Shown: positions 1-6,516 of the stretch, piece by piece | Numbering within the stretch: position 1 is the first letter of the stretch | Layout of the letters: every line of letters begins with the position of its first letter | Source of the DNA: an uncultured Asticcacaulis sp. | GTDB taxonomy: Bacteria; Pseudomonadota; Alphaproteobacteria; Caulobacterales; Caulobacteraceae | Assembly: GCA_946480525.1 (NCBI GenBank) | Contig: CAMLLA010000103.1 | Span: 1 to 11,158 of the forward strand | Length of the DNA: 11,158 nt | Direction of reading: 5' to 3' | Translations under genes and position numbers: made by a program | The notes under the pieces: model-generated | Database searches by the model: none | What the model was told of the DNA's origin: nothing | What the model saw: only the letters and a program-made list of their open reading frames with translations

Positions 1-412
1 CGCCGATGGAGACTTCGCCTTCACGCACGAAAATATTGTTGGCCGCGCCCATGGCGATGGCCATGAGCGGCACGGCGAAGGCCCCGGCGCCGATCTCATA
101 GGCGACGGTCGCGGCCGACAGGGCCGCCGACATGAAGATCAGGACCGAAGTCGAAGGTGTGCGCCTGCCGTAGTGGCGGATCGTGCGTCCAAGCATGACC
201 CCAAGCACGAACAGCGCGATAATCCCGAGCGGAATCAGCGCGGTCCGCCACGAAGCGCCGTGGAACAGATCGACCGCCGAACGGGTGGAATTGCCGCTCA
301 TGAACGAGACGAAGTAGCCGCCAAGGCTCAGGAACCCCAGCGCGTCGATATAGCCGGCCAGCAGCGCAAGTCCGACAGCGATTATCTGCGATGTCCGGTC
401 GTGTGCATGCAT
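1..412 (-). CDS. YoaK family (DUF1275) membrane protein, 3' end cut by window edge
   Basis: Reading the minus strand from the ATG at 412 gives 137 uninterrupted residues that run off the window at base 1. Residues 20-43 contain GYIDALGFLSLGGYFVSFM followed by SGNST, the signature of the YoaK/DUF1275 family (small inner-membrane proteins of unknown function with about six predicted membrane spans). Residues 118-133 (AIAMGAANNIFVREGE) match the second conserved block, where family members usually have a Gly-x-x-Asn-x-x-Phe-like stretch followed by the next helix. Hydrophobic segments lie at roughly 10-30, 58-75, 90-108 and 111-128, so about four spans are visible. The start is supported by AAGGGG twelve bases upstream (425-430). 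The family is about 220 residues long, so roughly the last third is missing. Function cannot be inferred from neighbours: the next gene upstream is a tRNA, more than 230 bases away. The family assignment is firm; transport or signalling roles would be guesses. Confidence 0.88.
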   Translation of the reverse strand, partial: MHAHDRTSQIIAVGLALLAGYIDALGFLSLGGYFVSFMSGNSTRSAVDLFHGASWRTALIPLGIIALFVLGVMLGRTIRHYGRRTPSTSVLIFMSAALSAATVAYEIGAGAFAVPLMAIAMGAANNIFVREGEVSIG

Positions 413-462
413 CGAAGTAGCTTACCCCTTTTGATATGGCGTCGTGCGGCTGCTCCCGAATA

Positions 463-491
463 TTGCTAGGATTTAGCCAGCGCATACGCAA
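463..491 (-). promoter_or_regulatory. Possible promoter of the YoaK-family gene
   Basis: On the minus strand TTGCGT (486-491) is followed after 17 bases by TAGCAA (463-468), about 50 bases upstream of the YoaK-family ATG. The -35 element is a reasonable match and the -10 a poor one. The octamer GCTAAATC (470-477, minus strand), which fits the Caulobacter housekeeping -10 consensus GCTANAWC as I remember it, lies inside the spacer and could instead be the real -10. The exact element is therefore uncertain. Confidence 0.25.
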
Positions 492-501
492 CAGCATAGT
501 T

Positions 502-630
502 GGCTGCGTCAGTCGCGCGCCGCCAAGGGCCTTTGGTCCTGAGCGCGAAAACAAAGATGTCACTAGCGACCAAGTGGGAGCGCAGGCTGCGCGCCGCCAA
601 GGGCCTTTGGCCCCGAGCGCCAAACAAGAA
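502..630. repeat. Tandem pair of 32-bp intergenic repeats (515-546 and 589-620)
   Basis: The same 32-bp sequence occurs at 515-546 and 589-620 in direct orientation, 74 bases apart, with 30 of 32 positions identical (differences T/C and T/C near the right end). Both begin with GCGCGCCGCC, continue with AAGGGCCTTTGG and end with GAGCGC. The centre, CCAAGGGCCTTTGG, is a near-palindrome with one mismatched pair, and the ends are GCGC on both sides. Similarity extends outward in broken form: GGCTGC precedes both copies (with a 9-base insert in the first), and a CAAA/ACAA-rich stretch follows both. No protein in either strand across this stretch looks real. It resembles a small dispersed intergenic repeat, but copies elsewhere in the genome cannot be seen from here. 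Confidence 0.75.
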
Positions 631-635
631 ACCAG

Positions 636-650
636 ATTTTCGCAGAAAAT
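636..650 (-). terminator. Weak hairpin just after tRNA-Val, possible terminator or processing signal
   Basis: The 15-base sequence ATTTTCTGCGAAAAT (minus strand) forms a six-pair, AT-rich stem with a TGC loop, starting two bases after the encoded CCA of the tRNA. It is followed by a T-rich but interrupted tail (CTGGTTTCTTGTTTG). The stem is too AT-rich and the tail too broken for a confident intrinsic terminator. It could also only help 3'-end processing. Confidence 0.3.
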
Positions 651-651
651 A

Positions 652-726
652 TGGTGGACGCGACAGGGATTGAACCTGTGACCCTTCGCGTGTGAAGCGA
701 ATGCTCTCCCGCTGAGCTACGCGTCC
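652..726 (-). tRNA. tRNA-Val, anticodon CAC, CCA encoded
   Basis: The minus strand from 726 folds as a complete cloverleaf. The acceptor stem pairs GGACGCG with CGCGTCC. The D arm is GCTC-AGCGGGA-GAGC, the anticodon stem TTCGC/GCGAA encloses loop TTCACAC, the variable loop is GGGTC, and the T arm is ACAGG-TTCAATC-CCTGT. All stems pair fully. The discriminator base is A and CCA is encoded at 652-654. Anticodon CAC reads the valine codon GUG, a major valine codon in GC-rich genomes. The gene stands alone between gph and the YoaK-family gene, all on the same strand. I see no copy of its 3' end elsewhere in the window, so there is no sign that it has served as an integration site here. Confidence 0.97.
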
Positions 727-744
727 GAACCATTGGGAGGCGCG

Positions 745-773
745 GTATTAGCCTGAGGCGACCGCCCGCGCAA
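745..773 (-). promoter_or_regulatory. Promoter of tRNA-Val
   Basis: On the minus strand TTGCGC (768-773) and TAATAC (745-750) are separated by exactly 17 bases. The -10 has TA at the start and four of six consensus bases, and the -35 keeps the TTG core. Transcription would begin near 737-739, giving a leader of about a dozen bases before the mature 5' end at 726, as usual for a tRNA precursor. It lies entirely in the 56-base gap between gph and the tRNA. Confidence 0.6.
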
Positions 774-782
774 GAGGGGTGA

Positions 783-1457
783 TTATTTTATCACCGTCTT
801 TATGGCGTCGATCAGAGCGTCGTAGTGGTCGATCAGGACGTCGCAGTCCAGTTCCTGGATCGGGCGCTCGCTATAGCCGAAGCTGACGAGGATGGATGGG
901 ATGCCGGCATTGCGTGCGGTCTGGAAGTCCGTCTCGGAGTCGCCCACCAGTATGGTCTTTTTGATATCGCCGCCGATATCGTCGACGCAGGCCTGGAGAT
1001 GGCCGGCATCGGGTTTCTTGGCGGGGACGCTGTCCGACCCGCGATTGGAGCCGAAGCGCGCTGACCATCCCAGGCGTTTGATCAGCTCGACCGACAGATA
1101 GGTGTGCTTGTTGGTGCAGACGGCCAGTTTTGCGCCGGCGGCCGACAGGGCGTCCATGGCTTCGACCACGCCTTCGAAGGGCGTTGAGAAAGCATCGATA
1201 TGGGTTTCGTAGTGCTTGAGCAGGCGGTCGAGCAGCGGCTTTTCCTGCTCAGGCGCCAGCGGGTGACCGGCAAGGGCAAAACCTCGACGCAGCAGTTCCA
1301 GCGCGCCGCGCCCGATCAGGGGGCGGGCTTCGTCGAGATGGTACGGCTTGATGCCTTCTTCGCGCAGGACCAGGTTCAGTGCGCCGATAATGTCTGGCGC
1401 CGTGTCGACCAGCGTGCCATCGAGGTCGAACGCGATGATATAGCCGTTGAGATCCAT
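783..1457 (-). CDS. gph: Phosphoglycolate phosphatase (HAD superfamily)
   Basis: A 224-residue HAD hydrolase that most likely dephosphorylates 2-phosphoglycolate in the cytoplasm, clearing a product of DNA repair and of oxygenase side reactions. All four HAD motifs are visible: FDLDGTLVDT at 10-19 with nucleophile D11 and general acid D13; motif II VCTNK with T115-N116; motif III lysine K148 in AKKPD; and motif IV GDSETD at 172-177 with the metal-binding aspartates D173 and D177. An alpha-helical cap of the Gph/PGMB type lies between motifs I and II (about 20-95). Length is normal for Gph (about 220-250). The start has GGA eight to nine bases upstream and is the only usable start: the frame stays open upstream without another ATG, GTG or TTG until inside antisense glmU. 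Residues 135-141 (FGSNRGS) differ from the hydrophobic-GGD stretch commonly seen before motif III. Related HAD phosphatases with other substrates cannot be excluded. Confidence 0.88.
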   Translation of the reverse strand: MDLNGYIIAFDLDGTLVDTAPDIIGALNLVLREEGIKPYHLDEARPLIGRGALELLRRGFALAGHPLAPEQEKPLLDRLLKHYETHIDAFSTPFEGVVEAMDALSAAGAKLAVCTNKHTYLSVELIKRLGWSARFGSNRGSDSVPAKKPDAGHLQACVDDIGGDIKKTILVGDSETDFQTARNAGIPSILVSFGYSERPIQELDCDVLIDHYDALIDAIKTVIK

Positions 1458-1544
1458 AATTTTCCAAGCTTCGAGAAGTTTGCCGTCGAAATCGCCTTCG
1501 CTTTGGGCTAAATCGGCGCGATCCGCAATTGCAGAGTCGCTGAT
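1458..1544. promoter_or_regulatory. Divergent promoter region gph / glmU
   Basis: These 87 bases separate the divergent starts of gph and glmU and must carry control signals for both. In the glmU direction GCTAAATC at 1507-1514 exactly fits the GCTANAWC -10 consensus described for Caulobacter housekeeping promoters, but no good -35 partner stands at the right distance. GAGTC at 1534-1538 is a GANTC site, the CcrM methylation target in many alphaproteobacteria, seven bases (1539-1544 plus one) before the glmU ATG. No convincing hexamer pair is seen for gph. The ribosome site of glmU is weak (GCAGAG). Confidence 0.35.
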
Positions 1545-2921
1545 ATGGCCGAAAATACCGCCGGTTCCTCACACGCCCGCCGCGCTGCCGTCATCCTGGC
1601 CGCAGGGCAGGGGACGCGGATGAAGTCGCCCCTGCCTAAGGTGCTGCACCGGATCGGTGGCCGCACCATGCTGGACCGGGCGATCGATGCGGCCTTCGAG
1701 GTCGGGTGCGAGCGCGTCATCGTCGTTGTCGGGAACCATTCTCCGAGCGTGCGCGCCAACGCCGAAAAACGTGTCGGCGCGGAGAATATCGTCGTTCAGA
1801 ATCCGCCCCAGGGCACAGGCCATGCCGTTAACTGCGCGCGCGATGCGTTGAAGGATTTCGACGGCACGGTCATCGTCACCTATGGCGACAGTCCGCTGAT
1901 GGCCGCAAAGGTTCTGGAGCCGGTTCTTGTCTTGGCCGCCGCCGCCGATCTGGCCGTGCTGGGCTTTGTCGCCGAAGATCCGGGCGCCTATGGCCGTTTG
2001 GTTCTGGACGGTGATCGCCTGAACGAGATCGTCGAGGCGCGCGAGGCGTCGAAGGAACAGTTCGCCATCAAGGCCTGTAATTCCGGCGTCATGGCGTGCG
2101 GCCGTGAATTGTTGTTTTCGCTGCTGTCGGAAGTAAAGAACGAGAACTCCAAGCACGAATATTATCTGACCGATATTGTCGGTCTGGCGCGGGCACGGGG
2201 CCTTCAGCCGCGCGTCACCATGGCGATGGAGACCGAGGTTCTGGGCGCCAACAGCCAGGCGGAACTGGCGGTTATCGAGCGTGTCTGGCAGGACAGCGCG
2301 CGCAAGGCCTTCATGGAGAACGGCGTCCACATGCCGGCGCCGGAAACCGTGTTTTTCAGTTACGACACACAGATCGAGCCGGGTGTGACGATCGAACCCA
2401 ATGTCGTCTTTGCCGAAGGCGTCACCGTCGCATCGGGCGCGGTTATCCGGGCGTTTTCGCATCTGGAAGGCGCACGTGTAGGGCCGGGTGCCTTGATCGG
2501 GCCCTATGCCCGTCTGCGGCCGGGCGCCGACATCGGCAAGGACGTTCACATCGGCAACTTTGTCGAGGTCAAGAACGTGACGATCGGCGAGGGCGCCAAG
2601 GCCAACCACCTGTCGTACCTCGGCGACGGCAGCGTCGGGGCCGGCAGCAATATAGGCGCGGGCACCATCTTCTGTAACTATGACGGCTATTTCAAATACA
2701 GGACGGTGATCGGCGAGCGCGCCTTTATCGGCTCGAACACGGCACTGGTCGCACCGGTGACGGTCGGCGACGGCGCCATGACGGCTTCGGGCTCGGTCAT
2801 CACCCGCGACGTGCCGGCAGATGGGCTGGCCTTCGGGCGGGCACAACAGACGGACAAGCCAGGCTGGGCCAAGGCCTTCCGCGACACGAAATCCGCCGAG
2901 AAGGCAGCGAGTAAAAAATGA
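1545..2921 (+). CDS. glmU: Bifunctional UDP-GlcNAc pyrophosphorylase / glucosamine-1-phosphate acetyltransferase
   Basis: A cytoplasmic bifunctional enzyme of 458 residues (E. coli GlmU has 456). The C-terminal half acetylates glucosamine-1-phosphate from acetyl-CoA, and the N-terminal half then couples the product to UTP, making UDP-GlcNAc for peptidoglycan and lipid A. The N-terminal Rossmann-like domain shows the nucleotide loop [11 protein letters not shown] at 18-28, K32 in SPLPKVLH, the uridine-binding QNPPQGTGH at 86-94 and the metal aspartate D115 in YGDSPLM. From about 275 a left-handed beta-helix of hexapeptide repeats begins. It contains [19 protein letters not shown] at 325-343, the catalytic-type histidine H355 in NHLSYLGD, and NYDG at 378-381. 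The C-terminal tail is lysine- and alanine-rich. The ATG is the first start available. The stop overlaps the rpiA start by four bases (ATGA), so the two are very probably one transcript with coupled translation. Confidence 0.97.
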   Translation: MAENTAGSSHARRAAVILAAGQGTRMKSPLPKVLHRIGGRTMLDRAIDAAFEVGCERVIVVVGNHSPSVRANAEKRVGAENIVVQNPPQGTGHAVNCARDALKDFDGTVIVTYGDSPLMAAKVLEPVLVLAAAADLAVLGFVAEDPGAYGRLVLDGDRLNEIVEAREASKEQFAIKACNSGVMACGRELLFSLLSEVKNENSKHEYYLTDIVGLARARGLQPRVTMAMETEVLGANSQAELAVIERVWQDSARKAFMENGVHMPAPETVFFSYDTQIEPGVTIEPNVVFAEGVTVASGAVIRAFSHLEGARVGPGALIGPYARLRPGADIGKDVHIGNFVEVKNVTIGEGAKANHLSYLGDGSVGAGSNIGAGTIFCNYDGYFKYRTVIGERAFIGSNTALVAPVTVGDGAMTASGSVITRDVPADGLAFGRAQQTDKPGWAKAFRDTKSAEKAASKK

Positions 2922-3610
2922 CGGCAGACGAACAAAAAGAAGCGGTTGGCGAAGCCGCGCTCCAGTATGTGAAAGACGGCATGAAGGTCGGGCTCGGCAC
3001 CGGCTCGACCGCGGCCTTTTTCGTCAAGGCCATAGCGCGCGAGGTCAAGGCCGGCAAGAAATTGACCCTTGTCTCGACATCGGTTCAGACGACGCAACTG
3101 GCGCAAAGCCTGGGCCTGACCATCCTCGATATCAACGATGTCGGCACGCTCGATGTCTGCGTCGATGGCGCCGATGAGATCGGCGAAGGACTAGCTTTGA
3201 TCAAGGGCGGCGGTGGTGCGCTGCTGCGCGAAAAGCTGATCTGGGAACAGGCGAAAACCTGTGTGGTCATCGCCGATGCCGGCAAGCATGTTGGGACGCT
3301 CGGCAAGTTTCCGCTGCCGGTCGAGGTCGAGCCGTTTGCTTACAAGGGCACGGTCAACCGGATCGGCGACGTGCTTCAGGAATTCGACATCGCCATGATG
3401 CCGGTAATGCGGAAACGCGATGGCCAGCCCGTCCTGACCGATGGTGGCAACCTGATCTTTGATATTGCCTGTGGGCGTATCGAAGAGCCGGCGGCCCTGG
3501 CCAACGCCTTAAAATCGCTGACCGGCGTGGTCGATCACGGCCTCTTCCTTGACCTGGCCGAGGTGGCCCTTCTGGGAACGGAAGCCGGCGTCAAGACCAT
3601 CTATCCGTAG
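2918..3610 (+). CDS. rpiA: Ribose-5-phosphate isomerase A
   Basis: A 230-residue RpiA that interconverts ribose-5-phosphate and ribulose-5-phosphate in the non-oxidative pentose phosphate pathway. The phosphate-binding loop is [12 protein letters not shown] at 25-36, and [10 protein letters not shown] at 53-62 is the second substrate loop. The catalytic block [20 protein letters not shown] covers about 82-101. D83, D86, K96 and E105 correspond to the active-site residues known from the E. coli enzyme (D81, D84, K94, E103), with a constant offset of two. The C-terminal part has [10 protein letters not shown], conserved in the family. Length is normal (E. coli 219). The ATG overlaps the glmU stop codon (ATGA), so translation is probably coupled. 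RpiA is not biochemically tied to GlmU, so the pairing probably reflects a conserved or convenient operon. Confidence 0.97.
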   Translation: MTADEQKEAVGEAALQYVKDGMKVGLGTGSTAAFFVKAIAREVKAGKKLTLVSTSVQTTQLAQSLGLTILDINDVGTLDVCVDGADEIGEGLALIKGGGGALLREKLIWEQAKTCVVIADAGKHVGTLGKFPLPVEVEPFAYKGTVNRIGDVLQEFDIAMMPVMRKRDGQPVLTDGGNLIFDIACGRIEEPAALANALKSLTGVVDHGLFLDLAEVALLGTEAGVKTIYP

Positions 3611-3625
3611 GCTTCACGGCGAACC

Positions 3626-3689
3626 GCACGAACAGACACGAAACTTCATTGTCGCAGGCGGCTGTTCGTGCTTGTCGACGAAATTCGTG
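3626..3689. promoter_or_regulatory. Cluster of ACGAA half-sites with a 10-bp inverted repeat, candidate operator of gor
   Basis: GCACGAACAG (3626-3635) recurs as its exact inverse CTGTTCGTGC at 3662-3671. Within 61 bases the pentamer ACGAA occurs five times: direct at 3628-3632, 3638-3642 and 3678-3682, and inverted (TTCGT) at 3665-3669 and 3684-3688. The first two are exactly ten bases apart, one helical turn. The last two form the dyad ACGAA-A-TTCGT. This dyad lies in the spacer of the proposed gor promoter, where a repressor could block polymerase. No U-tract follows the large inverted repeat, so I do not read it as a terminator. The binding protein is unknown. Confidence 0.45.
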
Positions 3690-3700
3690 GTCTTACATAT
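3672..3700 (+). promoter_or_regulatory. Possible promoter of gor
   Basis: TTGTCG (3672-3677) is followed after 16-17 bases by TACATAT (3694-3700). Transcription would start near 3706-3708, leaving a leader of about 20 bases that contains the GAAGGA ribosome site (3714-3719), eight bases before the ATG at 3728. The geometry is good, but the -10 hexamer matches the consensus only in part. Confidence 0.4.
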
Positions 3701-3727
3701 GGCGCTCATGCGCGAAGGACCTTTGGA

Positions 3728-5101
3728 ATGGCTGAGTACGATTACGATCTGTTTGTCATCGGTGCGGGATCAGGCGGCGTGCGCGCCGCCAGGCTTGCGG
3801 CCAATCTGGGCCTGAAGGTCGCGGTCGCCGAAGAAGACAGGCCCGGTGGCACCTGCGTGCTGCGAGGCTGTGTCCCCAAGAAGTTCATGGTCCACGCGTC
3901 GGAAGTTCCCGAACAGATCGACTATGCGCGCGGTTTCGGCTGGGACGTCGACCTTGGCGCCTTCGACTGGCAGAAATTCAAGAACCATCAGGACGCGGAG
4001 CTGACGCGTCTGTCCGGCATCTATGGCTCGAACCTGGCACGCGCCGGCGCCGAGGTCATCGCCGCTCACGCCAGCTTCAAGGACGCGCACACCATAGCGC
4101 TCAACACGCACGCCGGTGAGTATCGCGAAGTAACGGCGAAAACTATCCTGATCGCGGTTGGTGGCTGGCCCTTCCTGCCGCAGCACTGCCCGGGCGTCGC
4201 CGAACACGCCCTGACGTCCAACGACATGTTCAAGCTGGCGAAGTTGCCCAAGCGCATGGTCATTGTCGGTGGTGGTTATATTGCCGTCGAATTCGCCGGT
4301 GTGATGCATGGGCTCGGCGTTGAGGTGACGCTGATGTATCGCGGCGAGAAGATCCTGCGCGGCTTCGACACCGAAGTCCGTGACCACCTGACGGCAGAGA
4401 TGCGCCTGCGCGGCATCAACGTCATGTGCCAGGTCGATCCGGTCAAGCTGCACAAGGAAGGCGACGAAATCGTCGTCCATCTCAACAACGGCGAATTCTT
4501 CCGCACCGAGCAGATCATGTACGCGTCGGGCCGCAAGCCCAAGACCGAAGGCCTGAATCTCGACGCGCTGGGCATTACCCCGGACATGCACGGCGCCATC
4601 CCGGTCGATCCGTTCTCGCGTACCCTGCATCCGCACATCTATGCTATCGGCGATGTCACCAACCGGCTGAACCTGACGCCGGTCGCCATTCGCGAGGCGG
4701 TCGCCTTCGTAGAGACGGCCTTCAAGGACAATCCGACCGCCTATGACCACGAGAACGTTGCGACTGCGGTTTTCTCGCAGCCGCAGATCGGCACCGTGGG
4801 CCTGAGTGAAGACCAGGCCAGGGAAAAAGGCATCAAGGTCGATGTCTACGCCACGAAGTTCCGGATGATGAAGACGGCCTTCACGGGCGGCGAAAGCCGT
4901 GTGCTGATGAAGCTGATTGTTGACGCGGCGAACGATGTCGTGTTGGGCTGCCACATCGTCGGCGGCGAAGCGGGCGAAATCATCCAGTTGGCGGGCATTG
5001 CCGTGAAGGCCAGGCTCACCAAGGCGCAATGGGACGCCACCTGTGCCGTTCATCCGACGGCTGCCGAAGAAATCGTGACCATCAAGGACAAGCGCCTGTG
5101 A
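3728..5101 (+). CDS. gor: Glutathione-disulfide reductase
   Basis: A 457-residue FAD-dependent pyridine nucleotide-disulfide oxidoreductase that reduces glutathione disulfide with NADPH in the cytoplasm. The FAD-binding motif is VIGAGSGGVRAAR at 10-22. The redox-active disulfide is C43/C48 in GTCVLRGCVPKK. The second dinucleotide fold starts at IVGGGYIAVEFAG, followed by YRGEKILRGFD, whose two arginines suit NADPH rather than NADH. The second FAD motif is YAIGDVTNRLNLTPVA. The dimerisation domain ends with HPTAAEE, giving the H442/E447 catalytic pair. These features follow the bacterial/plant-type GR pattern and separate it from lipoamide dehydrogenase and mercuric reductase. The frame is open back to an ATG at 3668, but the ATG at 3728 is preferred: GAAGGA lies eight bases upstream, and the protein then starts seven residues before the FAD motif strand. 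The stop codon overlaps the next start (GTGA). Confidence 0.95.
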   Translation: MAEYDYDLFVIGAGSGGVRAARLAANLGLKVAVAEEDRPGGTCVLRGCVPKKFMVHASEVPEQIDYARGFGWDVDLGAFDWQKFKNHQDAELTRLSGIYGSNLARAGAEVIAAHASFKDAHTIALNTHAGEYREVTAKTILIAVGGWPFLPQHCPGVAEHALTSNDMFKLAKLPKRMVIVGGGYIAVEFAGVMHGLGVEVTLMYRGEKILRGFDTEVRDHLTAEMRLRGINVMCQVDPVKLHKEGDEIVVHLNNGEFFRTEQIMYASGRKPKTEGLNLDALGITPDMHGAIPVDPFSRTLHPHIYAIGDVTNRLNLTPVAIREAVAFVETAFKDNPTAYDHENVATAVFSQPQIGTVGLSEDQAREKGIKVDVYATKFRMMKTAFTGGESRVLMKLIVDAANDVVLGCHIVGGEAGEIIQLAGIAVKARLTKAQWDATCAVHPTAAEEIVTIKDKRL

Positions 5102-6459
5102 CTGTGACCCTGCCGCCGAAACTGGCTGACTTCTGGCAAAAATTTCGTGCGGGCTATGCCGAAGGCGTCCTGGTCAACTTCTTCATTCTGTTCACGATTT
5201 TTGCCTATTTCGCGCCATCCGGCGTCATCCCGGCGGCCATGTTCATTGCAGGCCTGTGCAGCCTTGGCTATCTGTCGCTGAAAAGAGGGGCGGCAATCCA
5301 CAGCTTCTGGCCGGTCGCCGGTTTGACCCTGGCCATGCTGGTGCTCGCGGTCCTGCGGTCTGACTTCGTCGCCTTCCTGCTGGAAGGTAAAAGTCTGGGC
5401 GTGGCCTACTGGACATCGACACGCTATTTTCAGGCGCCGCTCATCAGCTGGTTCACGACCTGGGCGTTTGTTTTTGTCGCATGGCGGCTGAGCGAAAGCC
5501 GCAGTCAGCGCGTCGTGGTTTTCATATCCTGGATATTTATCGGCCTGGTCGTCATCCAGCTTATAGACTGCATAGGAAATCTGGCCATGCGCAATGGCAT
5601 GAACCAGCGCTTCTTCGGCAATGCCCGCCCCGAGATGCTGATCGTCGAAAGTTCGAATCTGAACCTCGTCCTGCTGATGCTGTTCTGGCCGCTGGCCTTT
5701 TTCGCCGCCGAGCGGCGGTGGCTGGCAGGGATAATTGCCGCGGCCGCGACGATTTCGCTGGGCAGCTTCGTTGTCGACAGCAACGCGCACATCGTCGTTC
5801 TGGCGATCAGCGCCGTCGTCTTCTTTGCCACGCGGTATTGGCCCGCCGGGCTGATGCGGAGGGCTATTCTTCCCGAACGCGCCGCTGCTGTCGTGGCCGC
5901 CCTGGTGGTCCTCGGGTTTCCGTTGCTGATCCAATGGCTTGTGCAGACAGGATGGGCCGCTCAGATCCATGATCATGTTCCACGTTCATGGGCGCACCGG
6001 ATCGAAATCTGGACCTATGCCGTCGACCGTTCGCTGGAGCGGCCATGGTGGGGCTGGGGATACGAGTCGACGCGGCTTTTCGAGCCGATCATTCCGCTTC
6101 ATCCCCATAACATGTCGCTTCAGGCGTGGCTGGAGCTGGGGATTCCGGGGCTGCTGCTGCTGGCGGCCATCTGGTTCAGCATCTTCTGGTTCGTGGCGCC
6201 TAAGGGCGCGGCCGATGTGTCTGAGGACAGGTTCGTCGAACTGTCCGCCGAAACCGAAAGCCGTTCCGTGCAGAACACCGCCGAGCAGCACGCCAGGCCC
6301 TATATGCTGGCGGCCGCCACGGCCTATTTCACGCTGAACACCCTGAGCTACGGCATATGGAAGGCCTGGCTGATCAGTCTCGGCGCCATGGTGCTGGTCG
6401 TCGCCATACTTTCGATCAAGGCGGTCAGGCAGGACAGAAAGTTGCCGTTACAACTATAA
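5098..6459 (+). CDS. O-antigen ligase / polymerase family membrane protein (Wzy_C)
   Basis: A 453-residue inner-membrane protein with about twelve hydrophobic spans (roughly 24-40, 43-60, 71-86, 115-130, 138-157, 188-204, 208-225, 230-247, 262-283, 347-367, 402-420, 423-440). The largest presumed periplasmic loop, between spans nine and ten, carries the Wzy_C hallmark: HRIEIWTYAVD (300-310), PWWGWGYES (316-324), then HPHN at 335-338 and LQAWLELGIPG. WaaL ligases use a histidine in this motif and an arginine nearby (here R301 is a candidate) to move glycan from undecaprenyl diphosphate to lipid A-core; Wzy polymerases and protein O-glycosylation ligases share the fold. Which it is cannot be told here, as no glycosyltransferase genes are nearby. 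The GTG at 5098 is chosen because AAGGA ends nine bases upstream and the start overlaps the gor stop by four bases. A second GTG at 5104 is possible. Residues 368-401 form a hydrophilic, acidic loop. Confidence 0.82.
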   Translation: MTVTLPPKLADFWQKFRAGYAEGVLVNFFILFTIFAYFAPSGVIPAAMFIAGLCSLGYLSLKRGAAIHSFWPVAGLTLAMLVLAVLRSDFVAFLLEGKSLGVAYWTSTRYFQAPLISWFTTWAFVFVAWRLSESRSQRVVVFISWIFIGLVVIQLIDCIGNLAMRNGMNQRFFGNARPEMLIVESSNLNLVLLMLFWPLAFFAAERRWLAGIIAAAATISLGSFVVDSNAHIVVLAISAVVFFATRYWPAGLMRRAILPERAAAVVAALVVLGFPLLIQWLVQTGWAAQIHDHVPRSWAHRIEIWTYAVDRSLERPWWGWGYESTRLFEPIIPLHPHNMSLQAWLELGIPGLLLLAAIWFSIFWFVAPKGAADVSEDRFVELSAETESRSVQNTAEQHARPYMLAAATAYFTLNTLSYGIWKAWLISLGAMVLVVAILSIKAVRQDRKLPLQL

Positions 6460-6516
6460 GGCCGTGACTTTACAGGTTTTTTCAATGGAGCCTGCAAATA
6501 TTGCGTAAGGGGCCCG

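Noticed and set aside
96..623. A minus-strand open frame of 175 codons crossing the repeats and the YoaK-family gene.
   Set aside because: Its first part translates the repeated intergenic DNA and the rest is an out-of-frame shadow of the DUF1275 gene, which is convincing in its own frame.
778..795. GGTGAT-TATTTT-ATCACC inverted repeat at the end of gph, considered as its terminator.
   Set aside because: It includes the stop codon, has only six pairs and is followed on the gph strand by CCTCTTGCG rather than a run of U, so gph may simply read through into the tRNA.
1569..2846. A 425-codon open frame antisense to glmU.
   Set aside because: It is a typical GC-codon-bias shadow: it mirrors glmU codons, has no recognisable motif and no ribosome site, and would cover an essential gene.
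3621..3633. GAAC-N5-GAAC in the rpiA-gor spacer, resembling an alphaproteobacterial LexA box.
   Set aside because: The known box has a seven-base gap, so the spacing is wrong, and the bases belong to the ACGAA cluster.
3668..3727. A longer gor start at ATG 3668.
   Set aside because: It would add 20 residues without family support, lie inside the inverted repeat and start upstream of the better ribosome site at 3714-3719.
3716..3727. AAGGACCTTTGG upstream of gor, nearly identical to the core of the intergenic repeats at 515-620.
   Set aside because: Only about 12 bases match and the flanks differ; it is explained by the gor ribosome site and is probably coincidence.
3770..5053. A 427-codon open frame antisense to gor.
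   Set aside because: Same reasoning: a shadow frame with composition explained by gor and no family motif.
5029..5097. A longer start for the O-antigen ligase-family gene at ATG 5029.
   Set aside because: It would overlap gor by more than 70 bases with a charged shadow sequence; GTG 5098 has a good ribosome site and the usual overlap geometry.
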